Assembly (NCBI GenBank): GCA_003223255.1
Contig: QHYJ01000026.1
Span: forward strand, 1 to 64,000
Direction: 5' to 3'
Length of the DNA stretch: 64,000 nucleotides
Source of the DNA: Acidobacteriota bacterium
GTDB lineage: Bacteria > Acidobacteriota > Terriglobia > Acidiferrales > UBA7541
Shown: one piece after another, positions 26,690 through 37,407 of the stretch
How positions within the stretch are numbered: position 1 is the stretch's first letter
How the letters are laid out: every line of letters begins with the position of its first letter
Translations under genes and position numbers: made by a program
The notes under the pieces: model-generated
What the model was told of the DNA's origin: nothing
Seen by the model: the letters and a program-made list of their open reading frames with translations, nothing else
The model's database searches: none

Positions 26690-27841
26690 TTAACTATGTG
26701 CTGCGGAAGATTTCAATAGAATATTCAAATCATCCGGATGAATCGCGCAAAGCTGTGCGTCTTCGCGCTCGATGTCCCCGTTGCGGATGAGCGTCAGCAG
26801 CGATTCCTCGAGCGTAAAAGAGCCTCGTTTCTTCGTGAGCGGAATCTCCTGGTGGAGGTACTGCAAATTGTTTCTACGGACGTGATGCCGCGCCCCGTAT
26901 CCAACCATTAGTAGTTCGGCGGCTGGAGAGCGCCCGCCGTTTTTCGTGGGCAGCAGAATTTGCGTTAGGACCGCGGCCAACGCCATCGCTAATTCCTGGC
27001 GGATAGCGTTCTGCCGCTCCACGGGGAACGAATCGGTGATCCGCGCCACCGTCGAAGCTACGTCCGTCGTGTGCAGGGTTGACAGAACAAGGTGTCCCGT
27101 TTCCGCGGCGACTACCGCGATGCGCATGGTTTCCGCATCGCGCATTTCGCCAACAACGATCACATCCGGGGCTTGCCGCAACGCTGCGCGCAAAGCCGTG
27201 GGGAAATCCGGAGCATCCGTGCCAATCTCTACCTGTTCGATCACGCTCCGTAGGTTCTTGTGTTCGTACTCCATGGGATCTTCGATGGTGACAATGTGCC
27301 GCGCCTCCCGCGCATTGATTTCATGGATTAGCGCGGAAAGCGTTGTGGACTTGCCCGAGCCGGCAGGGCCACCGATCAGCACCAGCCCGCGAGGCAGATG
27401 GGCCAGGTTTGCAACCGTTGGTGGCAGGTGGAGTTCTTGCAGCGCTGGCACACTTGTAGGTAACGCGCGAATCGCCGCTGCCGCGCGCCCGCGTTCGTGG
27501 TGAAGGTTGATTCGGAAGCGCCCCAAGCCTTCAATCCGGTAAGAGGAGTCGGCAATCATCGTTTCGCGGTACAGCCGCAGGGCATGCTGCGAGAGCGCTG
27601 GAAGAACGGTAGCTTCAATTTCCGGGCCGTCCAATGGACTCGGCCCCAATTTGCGTACCTCGCCTTGTACCCGCACGCATGGCGGCGCGCCTTCCACCAG
27701 TAGCAAATCGCTTCCTCCGCGCTCCACAAGCGTGTTTAGCCACTGGTCCAGCCGAGCAGTCGCCATCGACTCCGTGGTTTCAGCGGCTTGCCCAGCGCCG
27801 AGTTCCTGAGCCAATTGATTCAGTTCTTCCGGATTTTGCAT
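26690..27841 (-). CDS. pilT: PilT-like type IV pilus retraction ATPase
   Basis: GLVLIGGPAGSGKSTTLSALIHEINAREARHIVTIEDPMEYEH; ALRQAPDVIVVGEMRDAETM; start set at ATG 27841. Confidence 0.92.
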   Translation of the reverse strand: MQNPEELNQLAQELGAGQAAETTESMATARLDQWLNTLVERGGSDLLLVEGAPPCVRVQGEVRKLGPSPLDGPEIEATVLPALSQHALRLYRETMIADSSYRIEGLGRFRINLHHERGRAAAAIRALPTSVPALQELHLPPTVANLAHLPRGLVLIGGPAGSGKSTTLSALIHEINAREARHIVTIEDPMEYEHKNLRSVIEQVEIGTDAPDFPTALRAALRQAPDVIVVGEMRDAETMRIAVVAAETGHLVLSTLHTTDVASTVARITDSFPVERQNAIRQELAMALAAVLTQILLPTKNGGRSPAAELLMVGYGARHHVRRNNLQYLHQEIPLTKKRGSFTLEESLLTLIRNGDIEREDAQLCAIHPDDLNILLKSSAAHS

Positions 27842-28074
27842 CGAGGCCTCACGCTCATTGCTCCGCAAAGAGGACTGTTTCGCAAGAGAGAAGTCTGGCC
27901 CACTCAGCCCGCAATGTCCAGCCAGTTCCGCCGCGTTGTTCGCACCTTTCCTAGCATCCGTCTTCAGCAGCCTCACACAAGTTCACGAAAAACAATTGCG
28001 GGAGAGAGGCCTAATGGTCCAAGATCTTTGCCTTCGTAGCTGCCGTTTTCTTCGTTTGTCTGTCGTGCACTGCT

Positions 28075-29643
28075 TTGGCTCAAAGCCCACTTCCGCCGTC
28101 CCACTCGTGCGAAAAACTTTCGCAGCTTTCCCCGTCGAAAGCGAAAGTCATCTCTGCTCAAGCTGTTGAAGAGGGGGCTTTCACGCCTCCGGCCTCGATA
28201 ACTCCTTGGCTGATAGGAAGTCCGGAACTGTACAAGTCGCTCGGCGGTTTTTGCCGGGTAGTCGTCGACGCGGCGCCGACCGCCGATTCCTCCATCAAGA
28301 TCGAAGTGTGGATGCCCACGGAAGGCTGGAACGGAAGGTTTCAAGGCCAGGGCAATGGGGGATTTGCGGGAGAAATCGATTATCACCGGCTGGGGCTGGC
28401 CCTTCAGCAAAAGTATGCGACCGCCGCGACAGATACGGGGCATGCCGCAGGAGGAACGGACGCCAGCTGGGCGCTGGGCCATCGGGAGAAGGTCGTCGAC
28501 TTTGGGTATCGTGCCATCCACGAGATGACGCAAATAGCCAAGACGCTCATCAAGGCGTTCTATGGGAATGCCCCGACGTATTCGTATTTCGGAAACTGCT
28601 CGAACGGAGGCCGTCAAGCGCTGATGGAAGCGCAGCGATTCCCTGCGGATTACGACGGTATCCTAGCCGGTGCCCCGGCAAATTTCTGGACGCACTTACT
28701 GACGAAAGCCCTGGCGGATGCTCAGACAACGACTCTGGACCCAGCCAGCTATATTCCTGCGGGCAAGCTGCCGGCGCTTGCTCGCGCCGTGAACGCCGCG
28801 TGCGACGCGCAAGACGGCGTGACCGACGGCGTTTTGAACGATCCAAGACAATGCAAGTTCGATCCCGCATCGTTTCTCTGTAAAGCGGCGGATTCGAATG
28901 AATGCCTCACTGCGCCGCAAATCACCGCACTGAAAAAGCTGTACGAAGGTCCGCGCGACCCGAAAGGCGCTCTGATTTTTCCCGGGTACCTGCCGGGAGC
29001 CGAACAAGGGCCGGGCGGTTGGGGAACCTGGATTACGGGTCAAGAGCCGGGAAAAAGCCTGCTCTTCGCTTTTGGCACGGGATATTTTTCCAATATGGTC
29101 TATGAAAAGGCGGACTGGAACTACAAAGAAACTACGATTGCAGAAGGGTTGAAAGCGGCGGAAGCAAAGACGGCGAAACTCTTGAATGCTACAGACCCGA
29201 ACTTGGCAGCGTTCAAGGCGCGCGGCGGCAAGCTGATTCTCTATCACGGGTGGAACGATGCGGCCATCTCCGCGCTCAACACGATCAACTATTACGAAAA
29301 CGTGGTTTCAAAAATGGGCCAGGCAGAAACCGACGCGTTTTCCCGGCTCTACATGGTGCCGGGCTTGCAGCACTGCGGTGGCGGTCCGGGTGCCAATTGG
29401 TTTGGGCAACTCGGACAAAGCACGGCGGATGCTCACCACAACATGGAAATGGCTCTCGAACAATGGGTGGAGAAGGGCGCTGCACCTTCAGTAATCGTGG
29501 CGACAAAGTATGTGGAGGACAACCCGGAAAAAGGCGTGAAGTTTACGCGCCCTCTTTGCCCTTACCCGCAAGTGGCGAAGTTCAAAGGGAGCGGCGATCC
29601 GAACGATGCCGCCAATTTCGTTTGTGCGACTGAGGGCAAGTGA
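28075..29643 (+). CDS. Tannase/feruloyl esterase family alpha/beta hydrolase
   Basis: YFGNCSNGGRQALMEAQRFPADYDGILAGAPA; GLQHCGGGPG; start unresolved. Confidence 0.93.
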   Translation: MAQSPLPPSHSCEKLSQLSPSKAKVISAQAVEEGAFTPPASITPWLIGSPELYKSLGGFCRVVVDAAPTADSSIKIEVWMPTEGWNGRFQGQGNGGFAGEIDYHRLGLALQQKYATAATDTGHAAGGTDASWALGHREKVVDFGYRAIHEMTQIAKTLIKAFYGNAPTYSYFGNCSNGGRQALMEAQRFPADYDGILAGAPANFWTHLLTKALADAQTTTLDPASYIPAGKLPALARAVNAACDAQDGVTDGVLNDPRQCKFDPASFLCKAADSNECLTAPQITALKKLYEGPRDPKGALIFPGYLPGAEQGPGGWGTWITGQEPGKSLLFAFGTGYFSNMVYEKADWNYKETTIAEGLKAAEAKTAKLLNATDPNLAAFKARGGKLILYHGWNDAAISALNTINYYENVVSKMGQAETDAFSRLYMVPGLQHCGGGPGANWFGQLGQSTADAHHNMEMALEQWVEKGAAPSVIVATKYVEDNPEKGVKFTRPLCPYPQVAKFKGSGDPNDAANFVCATEGK

Positions 29644-29726
29644 GCAGGTTGCTGCGTGAAGGTCTGATGTGGTCTAAAATCCGTGCCCACGCTTGAGTTT
29701 GTCACGCACCGTAGGAGAGGTGAAAA

Positions 29727-30218
29727 ATGTCCAGAACATTTGCGGTAAAGACGACTGTTGTTCTTCTTTTTGCTCTGGGTTTGTTGGTGAGCGCCCTTGC
29801 GCAAGCGCCTGCGCCATACGGGGCGCCAATCAGTCTTGAAAATGCCAAGAAGGCTGCGGCACCGGCGATAGCCGAGGCGGTGAAGAACCATTGGACCATG
29901 GCCGTAGCTGTCGTCGATCCTTCCGGTAACCTCGTTTATTACGAGAAGATGGACGACACACAGCTCGGCAGCGCCAACGTGTCCATTGATAAAGCGCGTT
30001 CCGCGGCTTTGTTCAAGCGGCCCACCAAGGCGCTCCAGGACGCGCTGGCAGCAAGTGGCGAGGGCTTGCGCTTGCTCCGAATTCAAGGCGCCGTGCCGGT
30101 CGAAGGAGGGATTCCTCTCGTGATGGACGGAAAGATTGTCGGCGCGATCGGCGTCTCGGGCGGTTCGAGCGCGCAGGACGGGCAGTGCGCCAAAGCCGGC
30201 GCCGATGCCCTCAAGTAA
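29727..30218 (+). CDS. Secreted GlcG/HbpS family heme-binding-like protein
   Basis: Signal peptide; AVAVVDPSGNLVYYEKMDDTQLGS; GGIPLVMDGKIVGAIGVSGG. Confidence 0.9.
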   Translation: MSRTFAVKTTVVLLFALGLLVSALAQAPAPYGAPISLENAKKAAAPAIAEAVKNHWTMAVAVVDPSGNLVYYEKMDDTQLGSANVSIDKARSAALFKRPTKALQDALAASGEGLRLLRIQGAVPVEGGIPLVMDGKIVGAIGVSGGSSAQDGQCAKAGADALK

Positions 30219-30269
30219 GCGGAACTAGGTGGCACAGGAGACACTTCTCGACCTTTGGAGGTGCGTTTC

Positions 30270-31703
30270 ATGAACAAGATGTCGACTTGCGTGATGGGCG
30301 TTTTGGTGTGCGCCGCTCCTTGTTTCGCGCAGGAAACTCCGACCGAGCGCGAAGCGGCTCGCGACGTGGTCAGGCAGATTAACGCGCTGAGCCAAACCTT
30401 GGGTGTCCAAGCCATGGTAGCGAAGCTCTCTGCGTCCGACAAAGGGCGGGACGAAGTCCTCGCGCGCGTGAAGCAGTTGATGCAGGCCGAGCTTTTGCCC
30501 ATGAGCGACTGGATCACGCAGCATCCCGAAATTGGCTTTCAAGAGACACAGGCGGTGGACAAACTCACCGCCTATCTCCAAGCCCATGACTTTGAAGTGA
30601 CCATGCCGGTGGCCGGATTGGCCACGGCTTTCATCGCCAAATACAAACGCGGCGCGCCCGGCCCGAATCTTGGCGTCATCCTGGAGTACGACGCGCTACG
30701 TGGTACCAAGGGCGCCTTTCACGGCGATCAGCACAGTGGGCAAGGGCCGGTCGGCATTGCTGCCGCCGTGGCCATCGCCGAGTTTCTCACCCGCACGCAC
30801 ACGCCGGGCACGGTCACCGTTTTCGGCTGTCCCGGCGAGGAGATGATGCCGCCCGAAGCCAAAACGGTGATGATGGAAGCGGGGGTGTTCAAGGGTGCCG
30901 ACATCATCGTGCGAAGCCATTCGTCCGCGGTGGCTTCCCGGTCCGCCGCAGGCTTTGGTACCTGCTGCATGAATATTGACGGCGTGAAGTACACGTTCTA
31001 TGGCGCGCCGGCGCATCAACTCACGGCCTGGAACGGCCGCAACGCCCTGGAGGCGGTAATCAAGCTCTTCAACAATATCGACAGCGTGCGCAGCAACATT
31101 CGGCCGGAAGCGCGGATTCAAGGCGTGATCACGGAAGGTGGCGCGGCGCCGAATGTCGTGCCCGACAAGACTTCAGCGGATTTTTATATTCGTTATCCCG
31201 ACAGTGTGTATCTGGCCCAAGTCACTCAATGGGTCGATGACGCGGCTCGCGGGGCCGCCTTGGCCACCGGAACAAAGGTGAAAATCGATCATTACGGACA
31301 CGATCAGGATGGCATCTCGCTGGCCACCCTCGAGGAACTGGCCTTCGCTTATATGAAGCAATTTGGCGCCACCGGCGTGGAGCCCGAGCCCGGCAAGCCT
31401 AAAGGTTTCGAAGAGACCGGCAGCGTTTCGAGCCAGATTCCCGGCATCGGCGTGTCGGCGAAGTCCTCCAATTTCTCGAACCACACCTACGGCATGGAGT
31501 CGGACGCGCGCAAAGACATCGGCCATGCAGGCTTCTTGATTGATGCGCAAACGATGGCGGCAATCCTGTATGATTATGCCACGCACGCCGAGTTGCGCGA
31601 GGCCGTCAAAATCGAGTTCACCCGTATTCAGGCGCTCTTTGGCGAATATCAAACGGCCCTGCAAAAGGCTTACCCAAAGCCGGAAATCGAAGAACCAAAA
31701 TAG
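30270..31703 (+). CDS. Secreted M20-family amidohydrolase (AbgB-like)
   Basis: ITQHPEIGFQETQAVDKLTAYL; VILEYDALRGTKGAFHGDQHSGQGPVG; signal peptide. Confidence 0.92.
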   Translation: MNKMSTCVMGVLVCAAPCFAQETPTEREAARDVVRQINALSQTLGVQAMVAKLSASDKGRDEVLARVKQLMQAELLPMSDWITQHPEIGFQETQAVDKLTAYLQAHDFEVTMPVAGLATAFIAKYKRGAPGPNLGVILEYDALRGTKGAFHGDQHSGQGPVGIAAAVAIAEFLTRTHTPGTVTVFGCPGEEMMPPEAKTVMMEAGVFKGADIIVRSHSSAVASRSAAGFGTCCMNIDGVKYTFYGAPAHQLTAWNGRNALEAVIKLFNNIDSVRSNIRPEARIQGVITEGGAAPNVVPDKTSADFYIRYPDSVYLAQVTQWVDDAARGAALATGTKVKIDHYGHDQDGISLATLEELAFAYMKQFGATGVEPEPGKPKGFEETGSVSSQIPGIGVSAKSSNFSNHTYGMESDARKDIGHAGFLIDAQTMAAILYDYATHAELREAVKIEFTRIQALFGEYQTALQKAYPKPEIEEPK

Positions 31704-31767
31704 CTCGGAAAGGGAACGCCTGAGCAGGTGTCGCACTGCATCGAAAGACTGCTAAGAGCGGTGAGAA

Positions 31768-32295
31768 GTGGCGGAAACCACGGTTTATCTTTCGCTCGGA
31801 TCGAATCTAGGGGACCGCGAAAAAAATCTGCGCGCTGCAATGGCCTTCCTCGCCGATGCGAACCTCCGTATGACGGGCATCTCCTCGTTCTATGAGACCG
31901 AACCGGTGGACTTGCGGGAGCAGCCGTGGTTCCTGAATTGCGTGGTGCAAGCGGAGACGGAACTCCCGCCATTGGATTTGTTGCGAGTTCTGCGCGGAAT
32001 CGAAGCGACGATGGGCAGCAAGAAACTTGTGCCCAAGGGCCCCCGGCTGATTGATCTGGACATTCTTCTCTACAGCGGCGAGACCATCGACACTCCCGAA
32101 TTGCAGGTGCCCCATCCGCGGATGCTTCAGCGTAAATTCGTGCTCGTCCCGCTGGCCGAAATCGCTCCGAACCTAAGGCATCCTTCCTGGGCGAAAACGG
32201 CGGCGGAACTGTCACATGGAATCACTGACTCGAGTGTGGTGCGGAAATTTGCTGAGTCTTCGCAGGGGCGCGATAAATCGTGCCCCCGTTCGTGA
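31768..32295 (+). CDS. folK: 2-amino-4-hydroxy-6-hydroxymethyldihydropteridine diphosphokinase
   Basis: VYLSLGSNLGDREKNL; GPRLIDLDILLY; PHPRMLQRKFVLVPL. Confidence 0.96.
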   Translation: MAETTVYLSLGSNLGDREKNLRAAMAFLADANLRMTGISSFYETEPVDLREQPWFLNCVVQAETELPPLDLLRVLRGIEATMGSKKLVPKGPRLIDLDILLYSGETIDTPELQVPHPRMLQRKFVLVPLAEIAPNLRHPSWAKTAAELSHGITDSSVVRKFAESSQGRDKSCPRS

Positions 32296-32309
32296 GCTAT
32301 GGGCTTATC

Positions 32310-33482
32310 TTAGCTGGTGCGGTGCAGCAAGAGACGGTGAAGTTTCATTGGCTTTGGCTGCAGGGCCTCAAGCTCGATTTCCGCAAGGGGGCCTTCAGTG
32401 ATTTCGCTCCAGCGGTAGACGCCGGGCTCGGTCTCCATCGTTTCGCGGCCATTCAGCCGGCGCAAAAATTCGCTAGCGCCTTCGCGCGAAGCAACGGCTC
32501 GCACGGTGGGGCGCGCAAGCGCTTCAACGGCATAGCTGCGCAAAAGTTTATGCCAGTATTGATCGAAGAGATCGCCGGAAGCAAAAATATCGCTCCAAGC
32601 GACTTCACCGCCGTAAGCGACGACCACGCCGACCACGTGCTCGCTTTTCAGGCCGGACGTCGCATTGGCGAAGCGGCGCTGCACTTCGGCAACGAAATCA
32701 TCGATGGAGACGCCAACCGCGCTTGACTGATAGATTTTCTCGTAGGCCTCTGTATGCGCATTGCCCGCAATCGCGGTTTGCAGCCGGCTCTCGGAGATCA
32801 TGGGTGGAGGGGCCGAGGGCGCTGCTTTCGCCGTGGTTCCGGTCCGCACCGCGCTCCACACTTCTGTCTGGGCCTGATCCACAGCAGCCTTCTCTCGCAC
32901 GCTCGGATGGACAATCGTTGACGCCGCGGCGAATTGTGAACTGCCGGTCCAGCGGCCGTGCTCCACGCAAAAGACGTCGAGCGGAAGCGGTGGCGCACCT
33001 ACGGGCACGATGCGGTCCTTGCCGATAATGCGGTCCTGCTTGCCGCCGCTGACAAGTTCGCCGGCCAGCAGTACGAGCGGGCGCTTGCTCCGGTTGATGA
33101 GCACGAGTTGGTTCACGGAGGCGCCCGTCGGTTGCGGAATATAGACCGGACGGCCGTCACGCCCGCGGACCATTTCCTCGGAGCCGCGTTCGCGGACCAC
33201 CACTTCGCCTGTTGCAAGGCCTTCTTGCAACGTCAGAAAGGCGCTGGTGTCTTGGCCGTAAGAGGCCACGACGGGAAACACGGAAATGTTTTCATAGGTA
33301 ACCGGATCGAGGATTCGCCAATCGCCTTCCGGCTTCGGTTGTGGCCCGGGCGGCGGCGGAGGCGTACTGGCCGGCTGCGCATTCGAATCGTAATCCGATG
33401 CCGGATGAACAAAGGCCAGCCCGCCAAGTGCAAGAATTCCCAGGAAGCCGCCAATAATGGCGGCAAAAATCGAGCGCTCCAT
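32310..33482 (-). CDS. ARPP-1-like domain protein with N-terminal TM anchor
   Basis: ISVFPVVASYGQDTSAFLTLQEGLATGEVVVRERG; VLINRSKRPLVLLAGELVSGGKQDRII; TM helix at N-terminus. Confidence 0.75.
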   Translation of the reverse strand: MERSIFAAIIGGFLGILALGGLAFVHPASDYDSNAQPASTPPPPPGPQPKPEGDWRILDPVTYENISVFPVVASYGQDTSAFLTLQEGLATGEVVVRERGSEEMVRGRDGRPVYIPQPTGASVNQLVLINRSKRPLVLLAGELVSGGKQDRIIGKDRIVPVGAPPLPLDVFCVEHGRWTGSSQFAAASTIVHPSVREKAAVDQAQTEVWSAVRTGTTAKAAPSAPPPMISESRLQTAIAGNAHTEAYEKIYQSSAVGVSIDDFVAEVQRRFANATSGLKSEHVVGVVVAYGGEVAWSDIFASGDLFDQYWHKLLRSYAVEALARPTVRAVASREGASEFLRRLNGRETMETEPGVYRWSEITEGPLAEIELEALQPKPMKLHRLLLHRTS

Positions 33483-33678
33483 AAATCACTCCTGTGCGTG
33501 AACTTAAACCACGTCGCGATGAACCGCCGTTATCGCGGCTCAGGGTTAGAACGAGGAGTGCGGAATTTCTTGCAGCGATTTCTTAAACAATGCGGGCAAG
33601 AACATTCGGGACAAGGGAAAGAAAAACTAGTCTGAACGAGACTAGCAGGGAGGAGTCGCTCTACGGCCGCGCTTCGGA

Positions 33679-34299
33679 CTAGCTGTACGGGTCGCCGAGG
33701 TTAATGCGGGTCTCCCGTTTGTTCTTGTTAGCTTCAGCTTCCTCGCGCTCGTACTCGGCGATTTCCTCCTCGGTATAGGAAAAAGCTTCGCGCGAGGCGA
33801 ACATGGAATTCAAACGGCCGGCTTGCTTCTTCTTCTTACGAAGAGCGCCGAATTCCCGTCGAACCAGGCGGATGGGCGCCTCGATCACCTTGATCTCGAC
33901 CAGAAGATCGCTGACTTTCTCGAGGAAGTCGTGAAGGTGGTACGGCCGAACGACATAGGGCAGGCGCGCCGCCTCGATTTGTCCGGTGAACTGCCTCTCC
34001 GCGGTTTCCGGAATGATAAAGAGCGCGCGAATGCGGCCGCCAGCCTCTTGCGGGACGGTGGCAATTTCGCGCAGTGTGAAAAAGGCCGGGCTATCGAGGT
34101 CGATCGCAGCGGCGTTAGCGACAACCAGCGACCAGTCCGCGCTTTTCAGTTCAGAGAGAAGCATTTTCGCGTCCGGAACGACGCGCACGCGCCAGCCTTC
34201 CGAGTCCAGGACCTGCTTTATGGCGCTGGCCCCGTGGGGGTCGTTGTCGAGCACAAGAATCCCTACCTGACGGGAGGCGACCGTAGGACTAGTACCCAT
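33679..34299 (-). CDS. Response-regulator-like (degenerate receiver) protein with basic C-terminus
   Basis: VGILVLDNDPHGASAIKQVLDSEGWRVRVVPDAKMLLSELKSADWSLVVANA. Confidence 0.7.
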   Translation of the reverse strand: MGTSPTVASRQVGILVLDNDPHGASAIKQVLDSEGWRVRVVPDAKMLLSELKSADWSLVVANAAAIDLDSPAFFTLREIATVPQEAGGRIRALFIIPETAERQFTGQIEAARLPYVVRPYHLHDFLEKVSDLLVEIKVIEAPIRLVRREFGALRKKKKQAGRLNSMFASREAFSYTEEEIAEYEREEAEANKNKRETRINLGDPYS

Positions 34300-34404
34300 A
34301 AATCTATAGTATGCGCCATGCGGTTTTTGAAACGTGGTGGGTCAAACCCTTGAAACTTATGGGGCAACTGACCGCCGGGACAGGTGCTCCCGCTGATGGG
34401 ACTT

Positions 34405-35814
34405 TCAAAGCCCTACCACGAGAGAAGTCCCCGCAGCGTACTTTTGCAGGCCGATGCCATCCCAAAAAACACGGTAGGTGCCCCGTCGTTTCGAGGAATC
34501 GGTGCCCGTAAACAGGATTTGGAACCCATCCCGGGACCATTCCGCGTCGGTTGCGGATAAGTTGGCGATGAGCAAGGGCGCACGCCGTTTCGATCGAAAC
34601 TCGTAGAAGAATACTCCGCCGGCTTGCCCACTCTCTACTGTCGGAACCCCGGCCGGCGCACGTACAAACAGCGCGGAAACGAGCACGAGGTCGGGGTTGG
34701 TGGGATGCACCCGGATGGTGAGCTTAGCGCCAGGAAGAAAATCGGGGCCGCACAAGTCTTTTATGGGGAGAGCTTGGGTCACTTTCCCGTCTTCGCCAAT
34801 CGAGGCTAAATCGGTTTGACTGACCGTGACCGCGAGCAGCGTATGGAGATCGCTCCAGCCTTGAATGCTCTCGAAACTGTCTGGATTGAGAATCGCTGCC
34901 TTGGTTGGGTCGCTCGATGGGAACGTCCAGATCTGCCATTTCCCACCCTGATGATTGAGATAGGCGACGCGGGAGTCGTCGGGAGACCACACCGGATTTC
35001 GAACTTCGCTCCGCAGCAATTCCTTCACGCTATTCGAATCATAGTCGTATTCACTGATGCTGCGAACCGCTCCCTCTTCGCGGGTGAAAAGCAGCTTCTT
35101 GCCGTCGTGGGAAGGCGCTAAATCATAGCCTGGCAATCCGGGAACGGTTCGGACAATGGAACCGCGCTTGAAAGTGAGTTGCAGGTTGGCATTCAGGTAG
35201 GCGACAACGACGGGTGACTGAAACTTGGTGACACTGGAGACCGGAACGGGGGGCGTCTTCTTGGTGTCGTCATCTTCCTGGTCGGGCCGGTTGCTGATTT
35301 TGGGGAAAAGCTCGGTGGCAATGCGCCCGCAACCCTTGAGGGATCCGATTTGTGCGTGGTCGATCGACACCTTGAAGGAGTACTTCCCGCCCAGTGGAGG
35401 AGTGGTGGTCAGCGTATCGTTGACGGCGTCGGTACACGCTTCACGGGAGACATGGACGGCTACGGCCACCCCGGTGGCGGAATCTTTGGCGCGATAGGTC
35501 CAGGTTTCGGGAGTGGCTTCTTGGGTGACCTCACCCGGTTCCAGGGGGATGGGAGGGTAGCCGTCCCGGTCAAACCGCTCCGGGCCCTTCAGTCCGATGC
35601 GAACGCTCCAGTTGGGCTGATTGCCAAAGCCAAGAAGCAAGATGGGGTAATGCGTGGAGTGGGGAGAGGGGGGCGCCATGAGGGGAGGCTTCTGACCAGG
35701 TGCCTGCGGTGAGGCAGGAGAAGGTTTCGCCTGCCCCCCTAGGCTTGGAAGAAGTAAAGCGCCCGAAACCAAGAGGGTACACAGAGAGAGCTGCGCAGGC
35801 AGGCTGATTCGCAA
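34405..35814 (-). CDS. Secreted TolB-like beta-propeller (PD40) protein
   Basis: LAPSHDGKKLLFTREEGAV, VRNPVWSPDDSRVAYLNHQGG; TTG start at 35814 preceded by GGAGGA, followed by a signal peptide. Confidence 0.75.
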   Translation of the reverse strand: MRISLPAQLSLCTLLVSGALLLPSLGGQAKPSPASPQAPGQKPPLMAPPSPHSTHYPILLLGFGNQPNWSVRIGLKGPERFDRDGYPPIPLEPGEVTQEATPETWTYRAKDSATGVAVAVHVSREACTDAVNDTLTTTPPLGGKYSFKVSIDHAQIGSLKGCGRIATELFPKISNRPDQEDDDTKKTPPVPVSSVTKFQSPVVVAYLNANLQLTFKRGSIVRTVPGLPGYDLAPSHDGKKLLFTREEGAVRSISEYDYDSNSVKELLRSEVRNPVWSPDDSRVAYLNHQGGKWQIWTFPSSDPTKAAILNPDSFESIQGWSDLHTLLAVTVSQTDLASIGEDGKVTQALPIKDLCGPDFLPGAKLTIRVHPTNPDLVLVSALFVRAPAGVPTVESGQAGGVFFYEFRSKRRAPLLIANLSATDAEWSRDGFQILFTGTDSSKRRGTYRVFWDGIGLQKYAAGTSLVVGL

Positions 35815-36011
35815 GATGTTCCTCCGAGAGCTAAGAGGATACCGCCCGGGACACACAGTAGGCAATTGTTCCGGCTTGCTTCGGCTGGTATTTCCACAGG
35901 TCGCTACCCGTGCGCGGCCTGGGCGGAACGGCCAACCTACGAATAAAAAGCGAAAAATAACGATTGACAAAGCGAAGGAAAAGCGAAACAATCGCACACT
36001 CGAGGCGGGCT

Positions 36012-37361
36012 ATGTCTCCAGTTCACTCCTCAACGGCGCCGGATTTTCCCGTCGAGCGCCACCACGTTTCACCAACTCCAGAAACACTCTTTCCCGAGTG
36101 CCCTGACGACCTGAGCCCAAAGCAAGTGGCTAGCAACCCTGCCCCGGCTGCTGGCCAACGCGGCAGCGTTTCGGATCGCCAGTCGCCGGATTGCCCCCCG
36201 GCGGCCACGGCTGCGCAAGAAACCAAAGACCTTGCGACTGGCCCGGTCCGAAATTCTGTCACGAACCCCAGCAAACGCGCTCGCGCGCGGCTGGTCGGCA
36301 TTGCCCGCCTCGCAGCAGCCTCGCCCCCAGCGGAAACGAAGAGGAGATCGGCGGAGCGGCCGGAATATTTTGTGTTACCGGTGAAATCCATCTTGAATCG
36401 CTGCGATTCGCAGCGCGTCCCGTTCGAATGGACCATCAATCCCTACCGCGGATGCGAGTTTGCCTGCAAATATTGCTATGCGCGCTACACCCACGAATAT
36501 ATGGAACTGGACGGCGGAGAATTCGAGAAGAAAATTTATGTAAAAAAAGATGCCGGGGCGTTGCTGGCCTGGGATGTGGGCCACAAGTATTCCTATGCGT
36601 CGGATGCTTCGGGCGGAACGCGGCCCGAGCATATTGCTATTGGAACGGCGACAGATCCCTATCAGCCCGCCGAAACAGAGTATGGCGTGACCCGCGCGTG
36701 TCTGGAGGAATTGGCGAAGAGGGAAGGGCTGAGCGTCTCGATCATCACAAAGTCGGACCAGATTGTGCGCGACATTGATGTGTTGCAGCGCATCGCGGCT
36801 CGCTCAGACTTGGCGATCGACATTACCATCACCACGCTTCGCAGGCGCTTGGCGCGAATGCTGGAACCGCGCGCACCGCGGCCGGATTTGCGGCTGGCGA
36901 CGGTGAGGCGCTTGACAAAAGCAGGGCTGGCGGTCGGCATCTCCGCTTCGCCCTTGATACCGGGGATCACGGACCGAGAGGGGGATTTGGAAGCCGTGGC
37001 TGCTGCCGGGAAAGAAGCGGGCGCACAGTGGTTTTTCTCCGGCGTGCTGTTCCTGATGCCTTCGTCCGCAAAACAGTTCTTCCCTTTCTTGAAAGCAAAA
37101 TTTCCGCGGCTTGTCCAGCAATACGAGAAGTGGTTCGGGAAGAACGGCTACGCTCCTGAGGAGTACCGTCGCAAAGTCGCGGAGCGCGTGGCACGGATTC
37201 GTCAGACCTATGGTTTTCACTCGCGGCCTTTGGTGGAGAAGAAACACACGTCGCCATGCACCCAGATGTCGCTGGAGTGGGATACTGCAGCCGCAGCGCA
37301 GGAAATCAACAGAGACCCAGGCGAACCGAAGAATCAATTAATGGGTCGCGGATGCGGTTGA
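36012..37361 (+). CDS. Radical SAM protein (Rv2578c/SplB-like)
   Basis: NPYRGCEFACKYCYARYTHEYM (CxxxCxxC), IAIGTATDPYQPAE. Confidence 0.92.
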   Translation: MSPVHSSTAPDFPVERHHVSPTPETLFPECPDDLSPKQVASNPAPAAGQRGSVSDRQSPDCPPAATAAQETKDLATGPVRNSVTNPSKRARARLVGIARLAAASPPAETKRRSAERPEYFVLPVKSILNRCDSQRVPFEWTINPYRGCEFACKYCYARYTHEYMELDGGEFEKKIYVKKDAGALLAWDVGHKYSYASDASGGTRPEHIAIGTATDPYQPAETEYGVTRACLEELAKREGLSVSIITKSDQIVRDIDVLQRIAARSDLAIDITITTLRRRLARMLEPRAPRPDLRLATVRRLTKAGLAVGISASPLIPGITDREGDLEAVAAAGKEAGAQWFFSGVLFLMPSSAKQFFPFLKAKFPRLVQQYEKWFGKNGYAPEEYRRKVAERVARIRQTYGFHSRPLVEKKHTSPCTQMSLEWDTAAAAQEINRDPGEPKNQLMGRGCG

Positions 37362-37407
37362 GAACGGAGCTTGACCAAGGTGAGTAGAGTGTGTGTAAAT
37401 GTGAGTA

